A stretch of DNA of 64,000 nucleotides from Exophiala sp. HKRS030 (lineage: Eukaryota > Ascomycota > Eurotiomycetes > Chaetothyriales > Herpotrichiellaceae). This document shows positions 35,289 through 46,075 of this stretch, in pieces. The notes beneath the pieces are model-generated. The model ran no database searches, was not told where the DNA came from, and saw only the letters and a list, made by a program, of their open reading frames with translations. Position 1 is the stretch's first letter; the number at the start of each line of letters is the position of its first letter. The DNA lies in NCBI GenBank assembly GCA_023897205.1, contig JAHWDD010000005.1, positions 682,001-746,000 of the forward strand, read 5' to 3'. Made by a program: the position numbers and the translations under genes.

Positions 35289-37140
35289 TAGCAGGGCCAT
35301 CCATGTAAATCTGGAAACTTCACGCTACTTTCTTGTTCCCTGGAAACGCCAGCATCCCAAGGATTATCCCTGCCTCCTTTCGACGACGACATAACGATAC
35401 CCAATATCGAGCAAAAAGGGAAGGTCGTCAGCCCTGTGTCAATTGTCGGCGACGTTCGGACGACAAGGACGCCCTGTCTAGTCGTTTTGTCTGTAAGGAA
35501 TTGCATGCATCAACCCCGGACGAGGCACTTCGGGATGGTGTCTAGGTCCTTCAGATACATACATGATTAAGTGCCGTGTTCAGGGGGATGATGAAAAGTG
35601 AGGCGATTCTGACACTCCTTAGCTTGAGGTTACTCCTACTCGTATGATACTTGATTGCTCCTCCCATGGTTCACCTCGTCAGTCGTCACGATTTTTTACT
35701 TCTCACCCACGGGCGAGTTTGACAGACTCTAGGCATTCGGACGATGGATATGGAGTTGTGTCATGAAATAAATGATAACGGAGGTCGCCTGGGGAATGTC
35801 CGCCCGAAAGTACTTGGCAGCTGGGGTTTTGATTTCGATCTCTCAGCCAGCCAGACGTTTATGTTCCACAGAGTATCGAGGAGTGACATGCCATGTCCCA
35901 TGCTTAGAGCCTACGTGACGCAGTGCGACTCATCAAATCGAGATGAAGTTTGAAGACATACGTCCTTTTCCCGAAGATATGGATTTTGCCAAACAAAAAT
36001 TCTCCGTATCCCTACGGATGACACCCACCGACTCCCTAATAAGGATAGGATTGCTAGGCGATACCTACCTAGCCACCGCACGGGCGGTCGAGCGGTGACA
36101 GCGCCCGATCAAATACTACTACAATACTACCGTACTTACTTGCAGAAAGTACCATTGTCCCCCTGGTCCCTGTTCCCAGAGCAGGGTTTTGGGAGCGTCT
36201 CGGTCGTGCATCCCCATACGCGCGCCTTGTCAATCACTTTGACCACATTCGGTGTGTCGCCGTCGAATGACCATTTAGGCTTGCTTTGGGGTTCGTCCCG
36301 TTCCGCCCGCGACCAACTGGAGGTAAACTATCGACTTTTCTACGAGTACCAGCAGAAGGATCGTATTTCTTTCGTCGGATGCAAACCAAGCTAATTCGGT
36401 CTCGTACAAGTCTCGTGTGTTTGTTTCTTGTCCCGGGAGTGGTGTTGACGCCTTTTTTTGTCCCTTCTCCCTCTGCCGTTGGCCCACGCGGGCGTGGGGG
36501 TTATGTCTCCTAGACATCGAATCCAAACGTTTCCCGACGAGCCGTGACGAGGTGGACGGCGGTCGGAACTCACAGTCATGATTCGTTTTCCCCGATGGAT
36601 GAGGGCCCTTCCTGTATCTTCGACATGACAGTCCCGAAAAGGGGACCGTTCAAGGCTACTGATCACGATGATGATGGTGATGATGATGATTTGGTCATTA
36701 TTTGACCTTCCACCGTGTACCAGGCCTGGATCTTGGTATAAATAAGACCAAAGCCCTTGGACATGTGCCACGTTTTTGGGATCAGGACATACGTGACATA
36801 CATGCTCGATACTGAGTACCTACTGGACGGTACATGCGCTTTTCAGCATTCATTGATCTACATTGTACTTCTTGCATGGGTAGGGATTGTACCTAACCTA
36901 TCATATTCCACGTACCCAAATTCCAGAACGGAAAATCGATAAACAAAGTACTCGGTAAGATACCTCTAGATCACCAAGTCACTTACTTGTTTTAGGTACA
37001 CCGTATTCAGGTATACGATACCGTTCCTAAACAAGTCTCGAAGACTCGAACCTCCCAACCAACCCCCGTCGGTCACTCGCCTCGCGGTCCACGATCGTCA
37101 AGAAACCTCTCAGGAAAAAAGAACGAAAGAAAGAGAAACG
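35289..37140. other. Intergenic region (1.85 kb)
   Basis: 3' flank of the MFS gene, then sequence with no supported gene. A GAT-rich run lies near 36666-36690. The last ~60 bp before 37141 is purine/A-rich (GAAAGAAAGAGAAACG), resembling a leader. Confidence 0.45.
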
Positions 37141-37661
37141 ATGTCTCAAATCACCAGGTACATATACCACTCGAGTACTCATACATCCCCTTTTTTGGTC
37201 ATTTAGGTCGTTTTATCATTTTGGTTCCTACAACCTTCCCAATTTGGTCTGATATACCCACTTTCTTCAGGACCGACAGTACTGAAGTGTCATGCGAATA
37301 TCGACATGCCGCCCACAACAACGACGGCCACGGCGACGGCGACAGCCAAGGCATGTTGAACTCATACATCTACACCACCAGCACCACCGTCTTAGACTTT
37401 ATCCTCCTTGGGAGACGCAGCACGCGATCCTACTCACGTTCACACGCACGCATACTCGATGCGATGATGACAATGCAACCACAACACCTACGACAACACT
37501 CACGACCACTTGACAACGACACCAACGACACCAACAGACACCAGATCGGACGATGCACCAACGTCTCGGAACTCATGACTTTCATGGATCGAATCACGGA
37601 CGCCAAAATCGTCAGAGAGGCAATCGTCTTTCGTCCCTTGCTTGTCGACAGGGACTATTGA
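37141..37661 (+). CDS. Possible hypothetical protein (135 aa, two exons)
   Basis: Exon 1 (37141-37157, MSQITR) follows an A/G-rich leader. A 113-nt intron (GTACAT...CTTTCTTCAG) leads to exon 2 (37271-37661), splitting an Arg codon. The product is rich in His, Asn, Asp, Arg and Thr (such as HAAHNNDGHGDGDSQG and PLDNDTNDTNRHQIG) and ends with a more protein-like stretch, SELMTFMDRITDAKIVREA. No domain, signal or membrane segment is seen. The short repetitive codons (CACAAC/GAC) allow several frames to stay open here, so this could be a chance frame. Splice signals and leader are the only support. Confidence 0.3.
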
Positions 37662-38488
37662 CATCTCGACAACACAAAGGGCGCGGAGTATTATCGACAA
37701 GAAAACCCTGAAACTGCTTACCCTGGACCCTACGGTACATAAAGTACCTTGCATGCCAGGTACGGGAGGAGTATACCTTTTGGTAGCAAGCAAAACAATC
37801 CCCGGTGCTACGAAGGACCAGATGGGAGTTCACGATGATGAAAGATGATGACGATGAAGAATTGATGCTGTGGAATTGCAACGAGTCAAGGGCGAGGGGG
37901 GGAAAAGGACCAGGCATACATACAGACTGCACAATTCCAGGGCAGCGCGGGAACAGGGCTGCAGTTGGCTGTTTCATCGTTGTACCCAATAACCATACGC
38001 CCAAAAGGACCGCTAAACAATTTTTTTTTAGCCACGCGCGCCCATGTCAGTACTCCGTATTCGTCAAGTACCTACTGTAGGTAAATGGCAGGGGGGCGGA
38101 GGAGGGGAGACCGAAAAAATCGCCTATTGGGTCACCGTCAAGGCTACTTCCCTCCTAAAGTAAAAGTAGTTCTCCATTACAAAGGGACGGCAGAATGCAC
38201 AGCATGGGCACCTTCGGACCCGGCGGTATATACCTGTAGGAAAACAAGGTGCACCACATGACCGAGTAAAAGATACCATGCATACCTTGGCCTACTTTCC
38301 TAGGTACCTATCTACGAACGACCCAACCAAAGTGAGGGCAAGAGTAGAGAAATGGGAATGACGATATCCAGTACTCCTATATTCGGTAAGCCCAGAAAAA
38401 CATTCCAATCTATGTACTTTGTATCTATAGTAAGTAAAGTTTCTACTCTTATTTACCGGTAAAGTCACAAATCTATCAAGAGGCATGG

Positions 38489-38540
<52 letters not shown>

Positions 38541-38557
38541 TCCGACAGTACTGCGTA
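37662..38557. other. Intergenic region with microsatellite (0.9 kb)
   Basis: 3' flank of the hydrolase gene and of the possible gene at 37141. It holds a TACGGAGTA copy at 38051-38059 and the (TG)n run at 38491-38539. No gene is supported. Confidence 0.45.
38491..38539. repeat. (TG)24 microsatellite
   Basis: An uninterrupted 49-bp TG run begins 19 bp beyond the stop codon of the hydrolase gene, so it is probably inside its 3' UTR (CA repeats in the mRNA). Confidence 0.95.
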
Positions 38558-39796
38558 CTAATCGGTCCTTTTCCAAAAGTCAAGTATGGAGTCCACTACT
38601 TGACTGCCCATGACGATTGGCACATCATGGGCCGCGTCAAAGACTGCAAACTCGACATTCTCAGGTCCCAACAGGGCGGTGGCGTCTTCCTCGACCTCTT
38701 GCCTGATGATGATGGGGTCCTTGGCTCCGAGGACGATGAGAACCTTTTTCTGCTTGCCTCCTCCTTCCCCTTCTTCTTGCTTGTTTTGTCGCCGCAGACG
38801 TTCGCCCACGATACGCCAACGGTCATGCTCGGTCCTTATGGGCCCGTGTCGGATGCTCGAAATGAAGGCTGGCACGAACCCAGGGTGATTGTCGAGCTGG
38901 TGACTGACCGCCTTCTCCACCGTGACATGAGGACGGGCTTTCGATATGATCGCCCGAGAGTTGGATTCGATGTTGACCTCCGCCTGGACGGCTTGAGTCG
39001 CGTCAACGGCGACGACGTTTGTTCTGGCGGCGGTGGTCTTGTCCGAACCTTCCTCCGGCGGTGGAGGGGGTGCCAGAGGCGTACGAAGTCGTCGCTTCAC
39101 GAGACGCTGTAGCAGGGTCTCCGGGATGATGCCCTCGGAGTAGATGATCCGACTCTGGCGGCTGATGTGGTAAGGTCGGAGTAATCCGGCTGGGGCAAAC
39201 AGGATGAGACTGTCGACGAGATCGCCAAAGTACGAAGTGAAGGTCGTGGCTATGCCGCCGCCGAGGGAGTACCCGACGAGCGCAAACTTGCCGGAGCCCT
39301 TGCCCGTCCAGGAGAGTGGTGAAGACGCCAGGACCAGCAGGATCTGCGTCGTGAACAATCTGACGTCGTGTCGGACGTCGTTGGCGGTGTCGGAATAGCC
39401 CCTTCCGAAAAGATCAAACAGCATGACCCGACAGCCGTGCTTGTCCACGAGTGCGTTGGCGACCGCGCCCAGGCTCACGGCGGGCGTGCTGATGCCGTGG
39501 ACGAGAAGTACCTTGCGTCCGTCCTCCGGGCCGAACTCGTAGACCCTGATCGAGCCGTAGGGAGTGTCGACGTCTCTCGCCCCCGGTAAGACGTCGGGCG
39601 GGTAGGGTAACTCTCCTTTCTCGGCATCGGACAATCTGGGTAACAATGTCGACCGTGGTGAACGGTATATGTAGCTTTCGTGGGAGCTGCCGAAGAGCCT
39701 CGCCGTCAACGCGCCAGCAGCAAAAAAACACGTCCCGGCCAAGAAGAGCCTCCAGTCCGGGAGGCTCGTGGACTTGCTAAGACTCATCATCCTCAT
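38558..39796 (-). CDS. Membrane-anchored alpha/beta hydrolase (412 aa)
   Basis: A single-exon alpha/beta hydrolase-fold protein. Residues ~16-34 (RLFLAGTCFFAAGALTARLF) form an N-terminal membrane anchor or signal. The fold then follows: VLLVHGIST (oxyanion loop, His100-Gly101), the nucleophile elbow FALVGYSLGGG (Ser177), VLIVLGAKDPI (Asp360) and FDAAHDVPIV (His390), giving a complete Ser-Asp-His triad. A variable cap of about 110 residues between strands 6 and 7 contains a proline run (APPPPPEEG) and a charged low-complexity stretch (KQEEGEGGGKQKK). The substrate is unknown; anchored enzymes of this kind often act on lipids or esters. An alternative start at residue 3 or 4 is possible. The gene stands alone, tail near a (TG)n tract. 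Confidence 0.88.
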   Translation of the reverse strand: MRMMSLSKSTSLPDWRLFLAGTCFFAAGALTARLFGSSHESYIYRSPRSTLLPRLSDAEKGELPYPPDVLPGARDVDTPYGSIRVYEFGPEDGRKVLLVHGISTPAVSLGAVANALVDKHGCRVMLFDLFGRGYSDTANDVRHDVRLFTTQILLVLASSPLSWTGKGSGKFALVGYSLGGGIATTFTSYFGDLVDSLILFAPAGLLRPYHISRQSRIIYSEGIIPETLLQRLVKRRLRTPLAPPPPPEEGSDKTTAARTNVVAVDATQAVQAEVNIESNSRAIISKARPHVTVEKAVSHQLDNHPGFVPAFISSIRHGPIRTEHDRWRIVGERLRRQNKQEEGEGGGKQKKVLIVLGAKDPIIIRQEVEEDATALLGPENVEFAVFDAAHDVPIVMGSQVVDSILDFWKRTD

Positions 39797-40128
39797 GCAT
39801 CATCCAACAGGAAAGAAAAGAGTACTCTTTTAAGAACTATGTATTCAATAATGTTCCCTTATCAGCCGGGTTCATGTGGAAAAATAATCACGGAGATCTC
39901 AGACCTCGGCTAAACTAATTAGCCCAACGATTAAACACTCCATTGGGAAAACCAACGAGTCACGCGAAATCTGGACGAAGTAGTTCGTATAGCTACGACA
40001 AGTGATATACTGACAAAGACACCAGAGAGCTTTTACACAAGAGGATGGCTGGTTGGCATGTATGTACAAAACCCTGGGTATCATTATTCACAACACAGCA
40101 TTATTGCCCTTCCCGTCAGACTCCATTA
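39797..40128. other. Intergenic region between two minus-strand genes (332 bp)
   Basis: This holds the promoter of the hydrolase gene and the 3' flank of JIP5. Nothing else is seen. Confidence 0.5.
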
Positions 40129-41484
40129 TCACAGCGAGAAATCAAGTGCTTTTCCACCAGACTTGTCCTTGCCTTTACCTCGCTTTCGCTTTTTCCGTTT
40201 ACCTTTGGGATGAGATTCTTCATCGCTACTGTCTCCCATGTCGGAGTCGTCCCCATCTGTACCGTCTTCGTCGTCATCAGAGGACAGATCATGTTTGGTG
40301 CCTGCGGCCCTACCTCCCCCGGGAAGGCCCTTCGCTTCAGTCCATACCTTCACCGTCTGTCCACCTCCGCTGAGCATTCTCCCTTCGATGTCGAAGCCGA
40401 GGGCAACAACGCCATCGATATCGTCATGTTTGATGTCCAATTCATTCAAAACGCCATTACGGCCGATCCGCAGGAAGCGGACTCGACCGTCCTCCAGTCC
40501 TGCAGCCACAAGCTTCTCGTTCATCTTGAGTTTGCCCTTTCCGTAGCCAAATGGTACTTCGGTCAGGCTTTCAACACCGAGGCCACTTCGGTCCACGACA
40601 ATCCGCTCATCGAGATCATCCCAGACACCTTTCTCCCAAAGGCTAACCACGCCATCGCCCTGACCGACAAGAATCTTCTCACCGACACTTGTACCACCTT
40701 TCTTCAAGCCTTGAATGAGCGTAACACTGGTAAGTTCGATCTCTTGGTCTTCGCTCGTAGCGATCGTACCCTTTCGGAGATCCGTTACCGCAAGGGTCGA
40801 ACCTCCTACAGTCACCCACTGTTTTGGGAACCCGCTCGTGCTGGTCTCACTGGCGGGCAGAGGTACCAGGGCGTTGACGTGTTCTCCCCCATGTGGTTCC
40901 CATATTTGACTCGCCTTTGCCACGATTTCTCTTCCACCCTGCCGTAAGTCTTGCAGGTATAGCTTGCCCGAGTCCGTCCCAAGAAGGAGAGTCTGTGGTG
41001 TCAAGGCATGAAGAACCGACGGCTCGTCCAGTTCCGGCAGACCGCGAACCTCTGGTATTGCTATCTTCCCGACGACTTTACCAGTCTCTGTTACGAAGGA
41101 CTTGACCAACCCATCGGTTCCTGCAGAGTAGCACATCTCGCCATCATGACTGAACGTCAGACATCGACATGAGCCCTTGTGTCTTTTTGTACTCCAGACG
41201 GTATCTATTGCGCCAAGTCCACTTTCTGAAGCACTCGCCGAAGACGATCTGCGCAGCGACGAGGATATCGGGGTTGAACCATGGCCATTTACGGGATTTG
41301 TAGTGTTGGGTGTAGGTTCGGAACTGTCTTGAGAGGCGCTCTCAATCACATCTGAGTCGGAGGGAAGTTTGTACGCTTGGACATGTCCTGAGGACAAGCC
41401 AACCGCGAAAATAGGTTCTGAAGGATGAATGACCTGAGCGAAGAGGTCCGATTGAAGAGGCAAGGTGCAGATCGTGTCGAACAT
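40129..41484 (-). CDS. JIP5: WD-repeat ribosome-biogenesis protein JIP5 (WDR55 family), 451 aa
   Basis: An intronless gene encoding the fungal JIP5/WDR55 protein, a nucleolar beta-propeller involved in large-subunit rRNA processing. It starts MFDTICTLPLQSDLFAQVIH, continues EPIFAVGLSSGHVQAYKL (first WD blade), and has CRCLTFSHDGEMCYSAGTDG, LLVGQGDGVVSLW-type and GYGKGKLKMNEKLVAAGLEDG blades, and IEGRMLSGGGQTVKVW near the end. After the propeller comes an acidic tract (SSDDDEDGTDGDDSDMGDSSDEE), then a very basic nuclear/nucleolar tail (GKRKKRKRGKGKDK) ending GGKALDFSL, the typical JIP5 C-terminus. Length fits the family. It is divergent from the MFS gene at 42274. Confidence 0.92.
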   Translation of the reverse strand: MFDTICTLPLQSDLFAQVIHPSEPIFAVGLSSGHVQAYKLPSDSDVIESASQDSSEPTPNTTNPVNGHGSTPISSSLRRSSSASASESGLGAIDTVWSTKRHKGSCRCLTFSHDGEMCYSAGTDGLVKSFVTETGKVVGKIAIPEVRGLPELDEPSVLHALTPQTLLLGTDSGKLYLQDLRQGGREIVAKASQIWEPHGGEHVNALVPLPASETSTSGFPKQWVTVGGSTLAVTDLRKGTIATSEDQEIELTSVTLIQGLKKGGTSVGEKILVGQGDGVVSLWEKGVWDDLDERIVVDRSGLGVESLTEVPFGYGKGKLKMNEKLVAAGLEDGRVRFLRIGRNGVLNELDIKHDDIDGVVALGFDIEGRMLSGGGQTVKVWTEAKGLPGGGRAAGTKHDLSSDDDEDGTDGDDSDMGDSSDEESHPKGKRKKRKRGKGKDKSGGKALDFSL

Positions 41485-42273
41485 GACGAATAAAGGTGAG
41501 GATCACCTCATGATAGATCGTAGGTTTGGACTATCTACTGTAGGTCGTCAGTCAATCAACAGTTGAAGCTTGAACCTTCAATTCTTTGTGTATTGGAGAT
41601 TGTCGCGTGGGTGAAAAAAATTGGAGATGTTAGGCGGGCAAATGGGGGGCTTGAGCTGCCAAGAATGGGTGCCACAGGCCACAGCTTTTAAGTATAAGCT
41701 TAACTAGAGGAGCCTCCATCGACGTCCCTGAAATGGATTTTTTTATTGGTTGTGATGACGGAGTGTGGCCCAAATCGGTGAGCCTTGAGCACCCGATTTA
41801 GGTCTCCTACTCCGTGAGCAGGACCCCCGATCACTTACCATGTCTTCAATCCCCCAATGATAGATATATTGTACTGTACATGTTCATCACCAGCGACAGG
41901 AACAAGATGTCTTAAGACGTAATCGTTTCTGAGGACGTTCTCCGTTGCCGGATGATCCATTCGCCGTGGATTCAAGTCAAGGTAACACTGCAGACTACGT
42001 ACGTTTCATCCGATCTCACACGATCTTGTCTCTTCTGGAGCAACTAGTTACTTAGGCGACAGTGGCACCTACGAGTACTCGTTCTTGTCCGCTTACGACG
42101 AGCTGGTCGCCTGAGGCACTCTCAGCCAAAACAGAAAACAAATCTCTAACACCTCCATACAGCACTGCACCACCGAGCACAGAGTACGAAGTACCAGCAC
42201 AGAATATGTTTTGGATGATTGATCACTTTACATCCTGATTTCGACAACCACCCATCCCTCTCTGCATACGGGA
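41485..42273. promoter_or_regulatory. Divergent promoter region of JIP5 and an MFS gene (789 bp)
   Basis: Both neighbours start at its edges, so it must contain both promoters. No clear TATA box is seen on either side, which fits JIP5 as a housekeeping gene. Several GTAC-containing short repeats occur near 42060-42190. Confidence 0.5.
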
Positions 42274-44177
42274 TTGTCAGCCATGACTTCACCAGAGATT
42301 GTCGAAGATGGAGCGATCGATCCTCGAATCGACGAGACTACAGCATTACTCGCCGCTCCATCCACAGCCTCACCTACACAAGGGCAGGCGGAGAACGGCA
42401 CAATCAACAATAATAAAGATGTCGACGAGGACAAACCCTTACCCAAGGAACAGATCTTCTTCCTCTGCGTTGCGAGGGTCGTCGAGCCCATCGCCTTTTT
42501 CAGTATCTTTCCCTTCATCAATCAGATGATTCGCGATACTGGAGTTGCCGAACAAGACGTCGGGTTTTACAGTGGCTTGATTGTAAGGCCCTGCCTCTCT
42601 TTCTGCTCTCTTACTGTTGTCTCGATGTCTCTCAAATCCCAAACTAATACATGTCTCTACGCTTTAGGAATCATTATTCTCTTTGACGCAAATGTTTTGC
42701 ATGATCCCTTGGGGTCGAGCGTCCGACTACTTTGGACGCAAGCCCATCCTGGTCTCGTCGCTGGCGGGCGTCTCTTTCGCAACAGCAATCTTTGGTTTCG
42801 CCGGGACTATCTGGGCCATGATCTTGATCCGGTGCTTCGAGGGACTTTTCGCGGGAACCATTGTGTGAGTGCTCCTTATGTAACTCACTGTGTAGGATTC
42901 TTGCCAGCCAAAGACTAATACGAGAGCTTCAATTGCAGGACGATCCGAACCATGATCAGCGAAAACAGCACGGCCAAAACCCAAGCTCGTGCATTCTCCT
43001 TCTTTGCATTCTCGGGCAACTTGGGAATCTTCCTGGGCCCTATTATAGGTACGTCCTTGACATACTGAGTAGTGTCGAACTCGTTTTGAGATATGAGATC
43101 AAGAACTGACATGATCATGGTCATCAAGGCGGTGCTCTGGCAAAACCTGCCACCGTCTTCCCGTCCATTTTTGGCCGTATACAATTCTTCCACGACTTCC
43201 CGTATGCCCTGCCCACCATTGTGACCGGTGGGATCGGTGTCATTGCTACCATCACGAGTGGGATTTTTATCAAAGAGGTACGTCTTCGCTCTCGGCCATT
43301 ACACTTTGCGTTCTCTCCACGGTCGACCCTGGCACCATGCACATGTTCCCCAAGCACAATCTCCCAATCTTCTCTTCCTTCTCTCATGTTGCCATCGACA
43401 ATCTCAGAAATAAAGCTTAACCCTCTAATTCGGTTGTGTTGATTTCAGACGCTCGTCCGCCATCCCAAATCCTCGTCCGACAAGTCCAAGGAGATGTCGA
43501 CCCTCGAACTCCTCCGGTCCCCCAACGTGCCCATGACGCTCTACCTCTACGCGCACATCATGGTGCTGGCCTTCTCCTACACGGCCATCATCCCCGTCTT
43601 CTTCTTCACGCCCGTCCACCTGGGCGGGTTCGGGTTCTCGCCGCTCCGGATCAGCATCTTCATGATGATCGGCGGCCTCTCGCAGTCCCTGTACCTCCTG
43701 ATCGTGTTCCCCTGGCTCCAGGCGCGCGTCGGCACCGCGGGCGTCATGCGCCTCTGCGCCCACGCCTACCCCTTCTTCTTCGCCTTCCTGCCCGTGTGCA
43801 ACGTGTTCCTGCGCAGGGGCATGACGGCGGCCTTCTGGGCCGTCGCGCCGGCCGCGCTGGTGGTGGGCAGCGGCGTCGCCATGAGTTTCACCGCCATCCA
43901 ACTCGTGTTGAACGACGTGAGCCCGAGTCCGGCCGTGCTGGGCACCTTGAACGCCGTCTCGCTCACCCTGGTCAGCGGCATAAGGGCCTTCAGTCCCGCC
44001 TTGTTCTCGAGTCTGTTCGCCACCAGCGTCGGGAGCGGCGTCCTCGACGGGCATCTCATCTGGGTCCTCATGATCGCGTTGGCCCTCGGGTTCGCGGTTG
44101 TCAGCCACTGGACGCCGGAGCCGGACAAGGAGGTCAAGAACGGCGCGGAAAACGGGGAGGAAGAACAGCAACAATAA
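42274..44177 (+). CDS. MFS transporter, DHA1 / ZIFL-like, 497 aa
   Basis: Five exons: 42274-42582, 42668-42864, 42939-43048, 43129-43277 and 43449-44177 (introns 74-171 nt, standard ends). The cytosolic N-tail (DETTALLAAPSTAS) precedes helix 1 (IFFLCVARVVEPIAFFSIF). The loop 2-3 motif A is clear (WGRASDYFGRKPILVSSLAG). Helices 4-6 carry FEGLFAGTIVTIRTMISE and AFSFFAFSGNLGIFLGPIIGG. The second half is LYLYAHIMVLAFSYTAIIPV..., with a charged C-tail (EPDKEVKNGAENGEEEQQQ). This pattern matches fungal relatives of plant zinc-induced-facilitator-like carriers, proton antiporters of the drug:H+ DHA1 group. The substrate is unknown. The last exon is markedly more GC-rich at third positions than the first four. 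Confidence 0.9.
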
Positions 44178-44589
44178 GCCAGTAAAAGATGCATATAATT
44201 ATTTTCGATTCGATTGCACGGGTATATATATATATATAGTGGGTATGGGTATAACCGTGGCGAGGCCAACGGTACGACAGAGGAAAAGGGAAAAAGGGGC
44301 GACTCTGGTACCCGGCTTACTTCGAGATATTACTTTCAAAAATACCACAGTGTGTCTAGGTAGGGTCAAGCACGCGTAGGATTGATAGAAGACAGGCATA
44401 AGGAAAGAGAACAATCAAAAGGGTGTTGCGGGTATTCGCCATGGCATACATACAACTTTTCAAAAGCGTGAAACTCTGTCTAGGTACACATCCACCTGTA
44501 TTCATCTTGCGATGTGGAGTATCAAGCATATACATGTGTTCCATATAAAACCTGTACAGTTCTTCGTCTTAACACTGTCCCTGTCTGAC
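44178..44589. other. Convergent 3' flanks (412 bp)
   Basis: Lies between the stop codons of the MFS gene and the maleylacetate-reductase-like gene. It has a short (TA)n run near 44223-44238 and otherwise nothing recognisable. Confidence 0.5.
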
Positions 44590-45672
44590 TTATAAATTGG
44601 CACGTGCTGGCTCACCAGCCCACGCTCTTCGGATGAGTTCACGAATGGGCTCCTTCTCAACGCTTCTCGGGTTGGGGTATTGATTGCTCACGGCAATCTC
44701 GGCGGCCTTGTCGACATCTTCCTCCTTCATACCATAATCCTTCAAGGCACGCTTGACCTTGAGTTTCTCGAGGAGGATGTTGAGACCTTTGGTGGCATCG
44801 CCTTCGCTACCGGGTAGGACAGAGGCTAATCTCTCCATGGCGTCTGGGATGGCTGGCGCATTGTATGACAGCGCATGTGGCAGGACGATCGTATGGGTCT
44901 CTGCGTGAGGGAGATTGAAAGAACCACCGAGAGTGTGGCAGAGTTTATGGTGCAGAGCCATTGACGAGGACCCGAGACAGACACCGCAGAGCCAGGCGCC
45001 GTACTGTGCCTTCTCGCGTGCTGGTTGGGATTGAGGGTTCTGGATGATTTCGGGGAGAGATTCGGCGAGAGCCTTTGTGCCTTCGAGTGCCAATAGCGAG
45101 ATAATTGGGTTCTTGTTCTTCGCGTACAATGCTTCGACGGCATGGGCGATGGCATTGACTCCCGATGTGGCGCTGAGTCCGACTGGGAGAGTCATGGTCA
45201 AGTTGACGTCGTAGATGACTGTCCCGGGTAGGATTTTGGGATCTGACCGCGTGGTTTTGCGCCCATCTTGGGTCTCTCCCAGGATCGGGGTCATCTCACT
45301 TCCTGCGTATGTGGTGGGGATGCAAATGTGAGGCAGACCAGTTCTTATTGAGATCGCCTTGCCCAGACCGATTGTAGAACCTCCTCCTATTGACACGACG
45401 CAGTCTGCAGACTTGGATTTGAGGAAAGTCATGGCTTCTTCGGTGATGTGGGAGGGCGTGTGCATGGTGGCATTAGTGTAGGTGCCTGCTGGCTCGATGG
45501 ATCCGGACTTGAGGATCTTTGCGAGGTCTTCTGCTTGACTGACTTGCTGGGGCGTGGAGAGGAGAAGAGGTGACTTGAGGCCGAGCCGCTTTACTTCGTC
45601 AGGGAGTTTGTTGATACTGCCAGGTCCGAAGACTACTCGGCCTGGGTTGGCGTTGTACTCGAATGGGTCCAT
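44590..45672 (-). CDS. Maleylacetate reductase-like iron-containing alcohol dehydrogenase (360 aa)
   Basis: Maleylacetate reductase converts maleylacetate to 3-oxoadipate with NAD(P)H in hydroxyquinol and chloroaromatic breakdown. This intronless 360-aa protein fits that branch of the iron-ADH superfamily by length and sequence: RVVFGPGSINKLPDEVKRL at the start, the nucleotide loop ADCVVSIGGGSTIGLGKAI, then PTTYAGSEMTPI, and the mid-protein helix SATSGVNAIAHAVEALYAK. Later motifs are LHHKLCHTLGGSFNLPHAE and THTIVLPHALSYNAPA, where members with metal keep several His residues. The C-terminus is PARANL; -ANL resembles the non-canonical peroxisomal signal of mammalian catalase (KANL). No ring-cleaving dioxygenase or hydroxylase lies nearby, so the pathway partner genes must be elsewhere. 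Confidence 0.88.
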   Translation of the reverse strand: MDPFEYNANPGRVVFGPGSINKLPDEVKRLGLKSPLLLSTPQQVSQAEDLAKILKSGSIEPAGTYTNATMHTPSHITEEAMTFLKSKSADCVVSIGGGSTIGLGKAISIRTGLPHICIPTTYAGSEMTPILGETQDGRKTTRSDPKILPGTVIYDVNLTMTLPVGLSATSGVNAIAHAVEALYAKNKNPIISLLALEGTKALAESLPEIIQNPQSQPAREKAQYGAWLCGVCLGSSSMALHHKLCHTLGGSFNLPHAETHTIVLPHALSYNAPAIPDAMERLASVLPGSEGDATKGLNILLEKLKVKRALKDYGMKEEDVDKAAEIAVSNQYPNPRSVEKEPIRELIRRAWAGEPARANL

Positions 45673-46075
45673 TGTCGTCTTGTTAGGTTGGCTTATGCAG
45701 CGAGGATTGCTCGAGTAGTTGAAAAAGGGATGTGGGAGAAGAGAGACAAGAAGTGCGGCGGGTGCGAATATGGAAAGGAAGAGACGAAGATTGTTGGCGG
45801 CGGTGGTGGTATGAGTAGAGGGTATTTAGGACCCCGCACAGTGCATCATCGGATGAGGGTTTCTTGCCCGCGCTGCTAAAGTCCAGGCGCCGTGGGGCTC
45901 AAGGCACCGGCAAAGACACCTAGAGTCATTGCCTGTGCTCTCACCATGACCCCAGCATTTATCCGAAGCCTGGAGCATTCCGAGAAGACTTCGAGCATGG
46001 GGCTGACAAAGCTGGGTCTAGCTTCGTTTCGTTTCCGCACTCAACCTGTAGAATCCTATTCCACACATGATTCTT
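45673..46075. other. Intergenic region between two minus-strand genes (403 bp)
   Basis: This is the promoter of the maleylacetate reductase-like gene plus the 3' flank of the small membrane-protein gene. No other feature is seen. Confidence 0.5.

Noticed and set aside
35333..35545. A CVNCRRR stretch resembling the start of a Zn2Cys6 domain
   Set aside because: Only two cysteines fit and the frame lacks the remaining C6 pattern; it is the 3' flank of the MFS gene.
40045..40947. 300-codon plus-strand ORF
   Set aside because: It is antisense to JIP5, whose WD repeats and acidic-basic tail are unmistakable.
43425..44174. 249-codon ORFs on both strands over the MFS last exon
   Set aside because: They are shadows of the GC-rich MFS exon; composition is Arg/Pro or Glu/Gly/His-rich with no motif.
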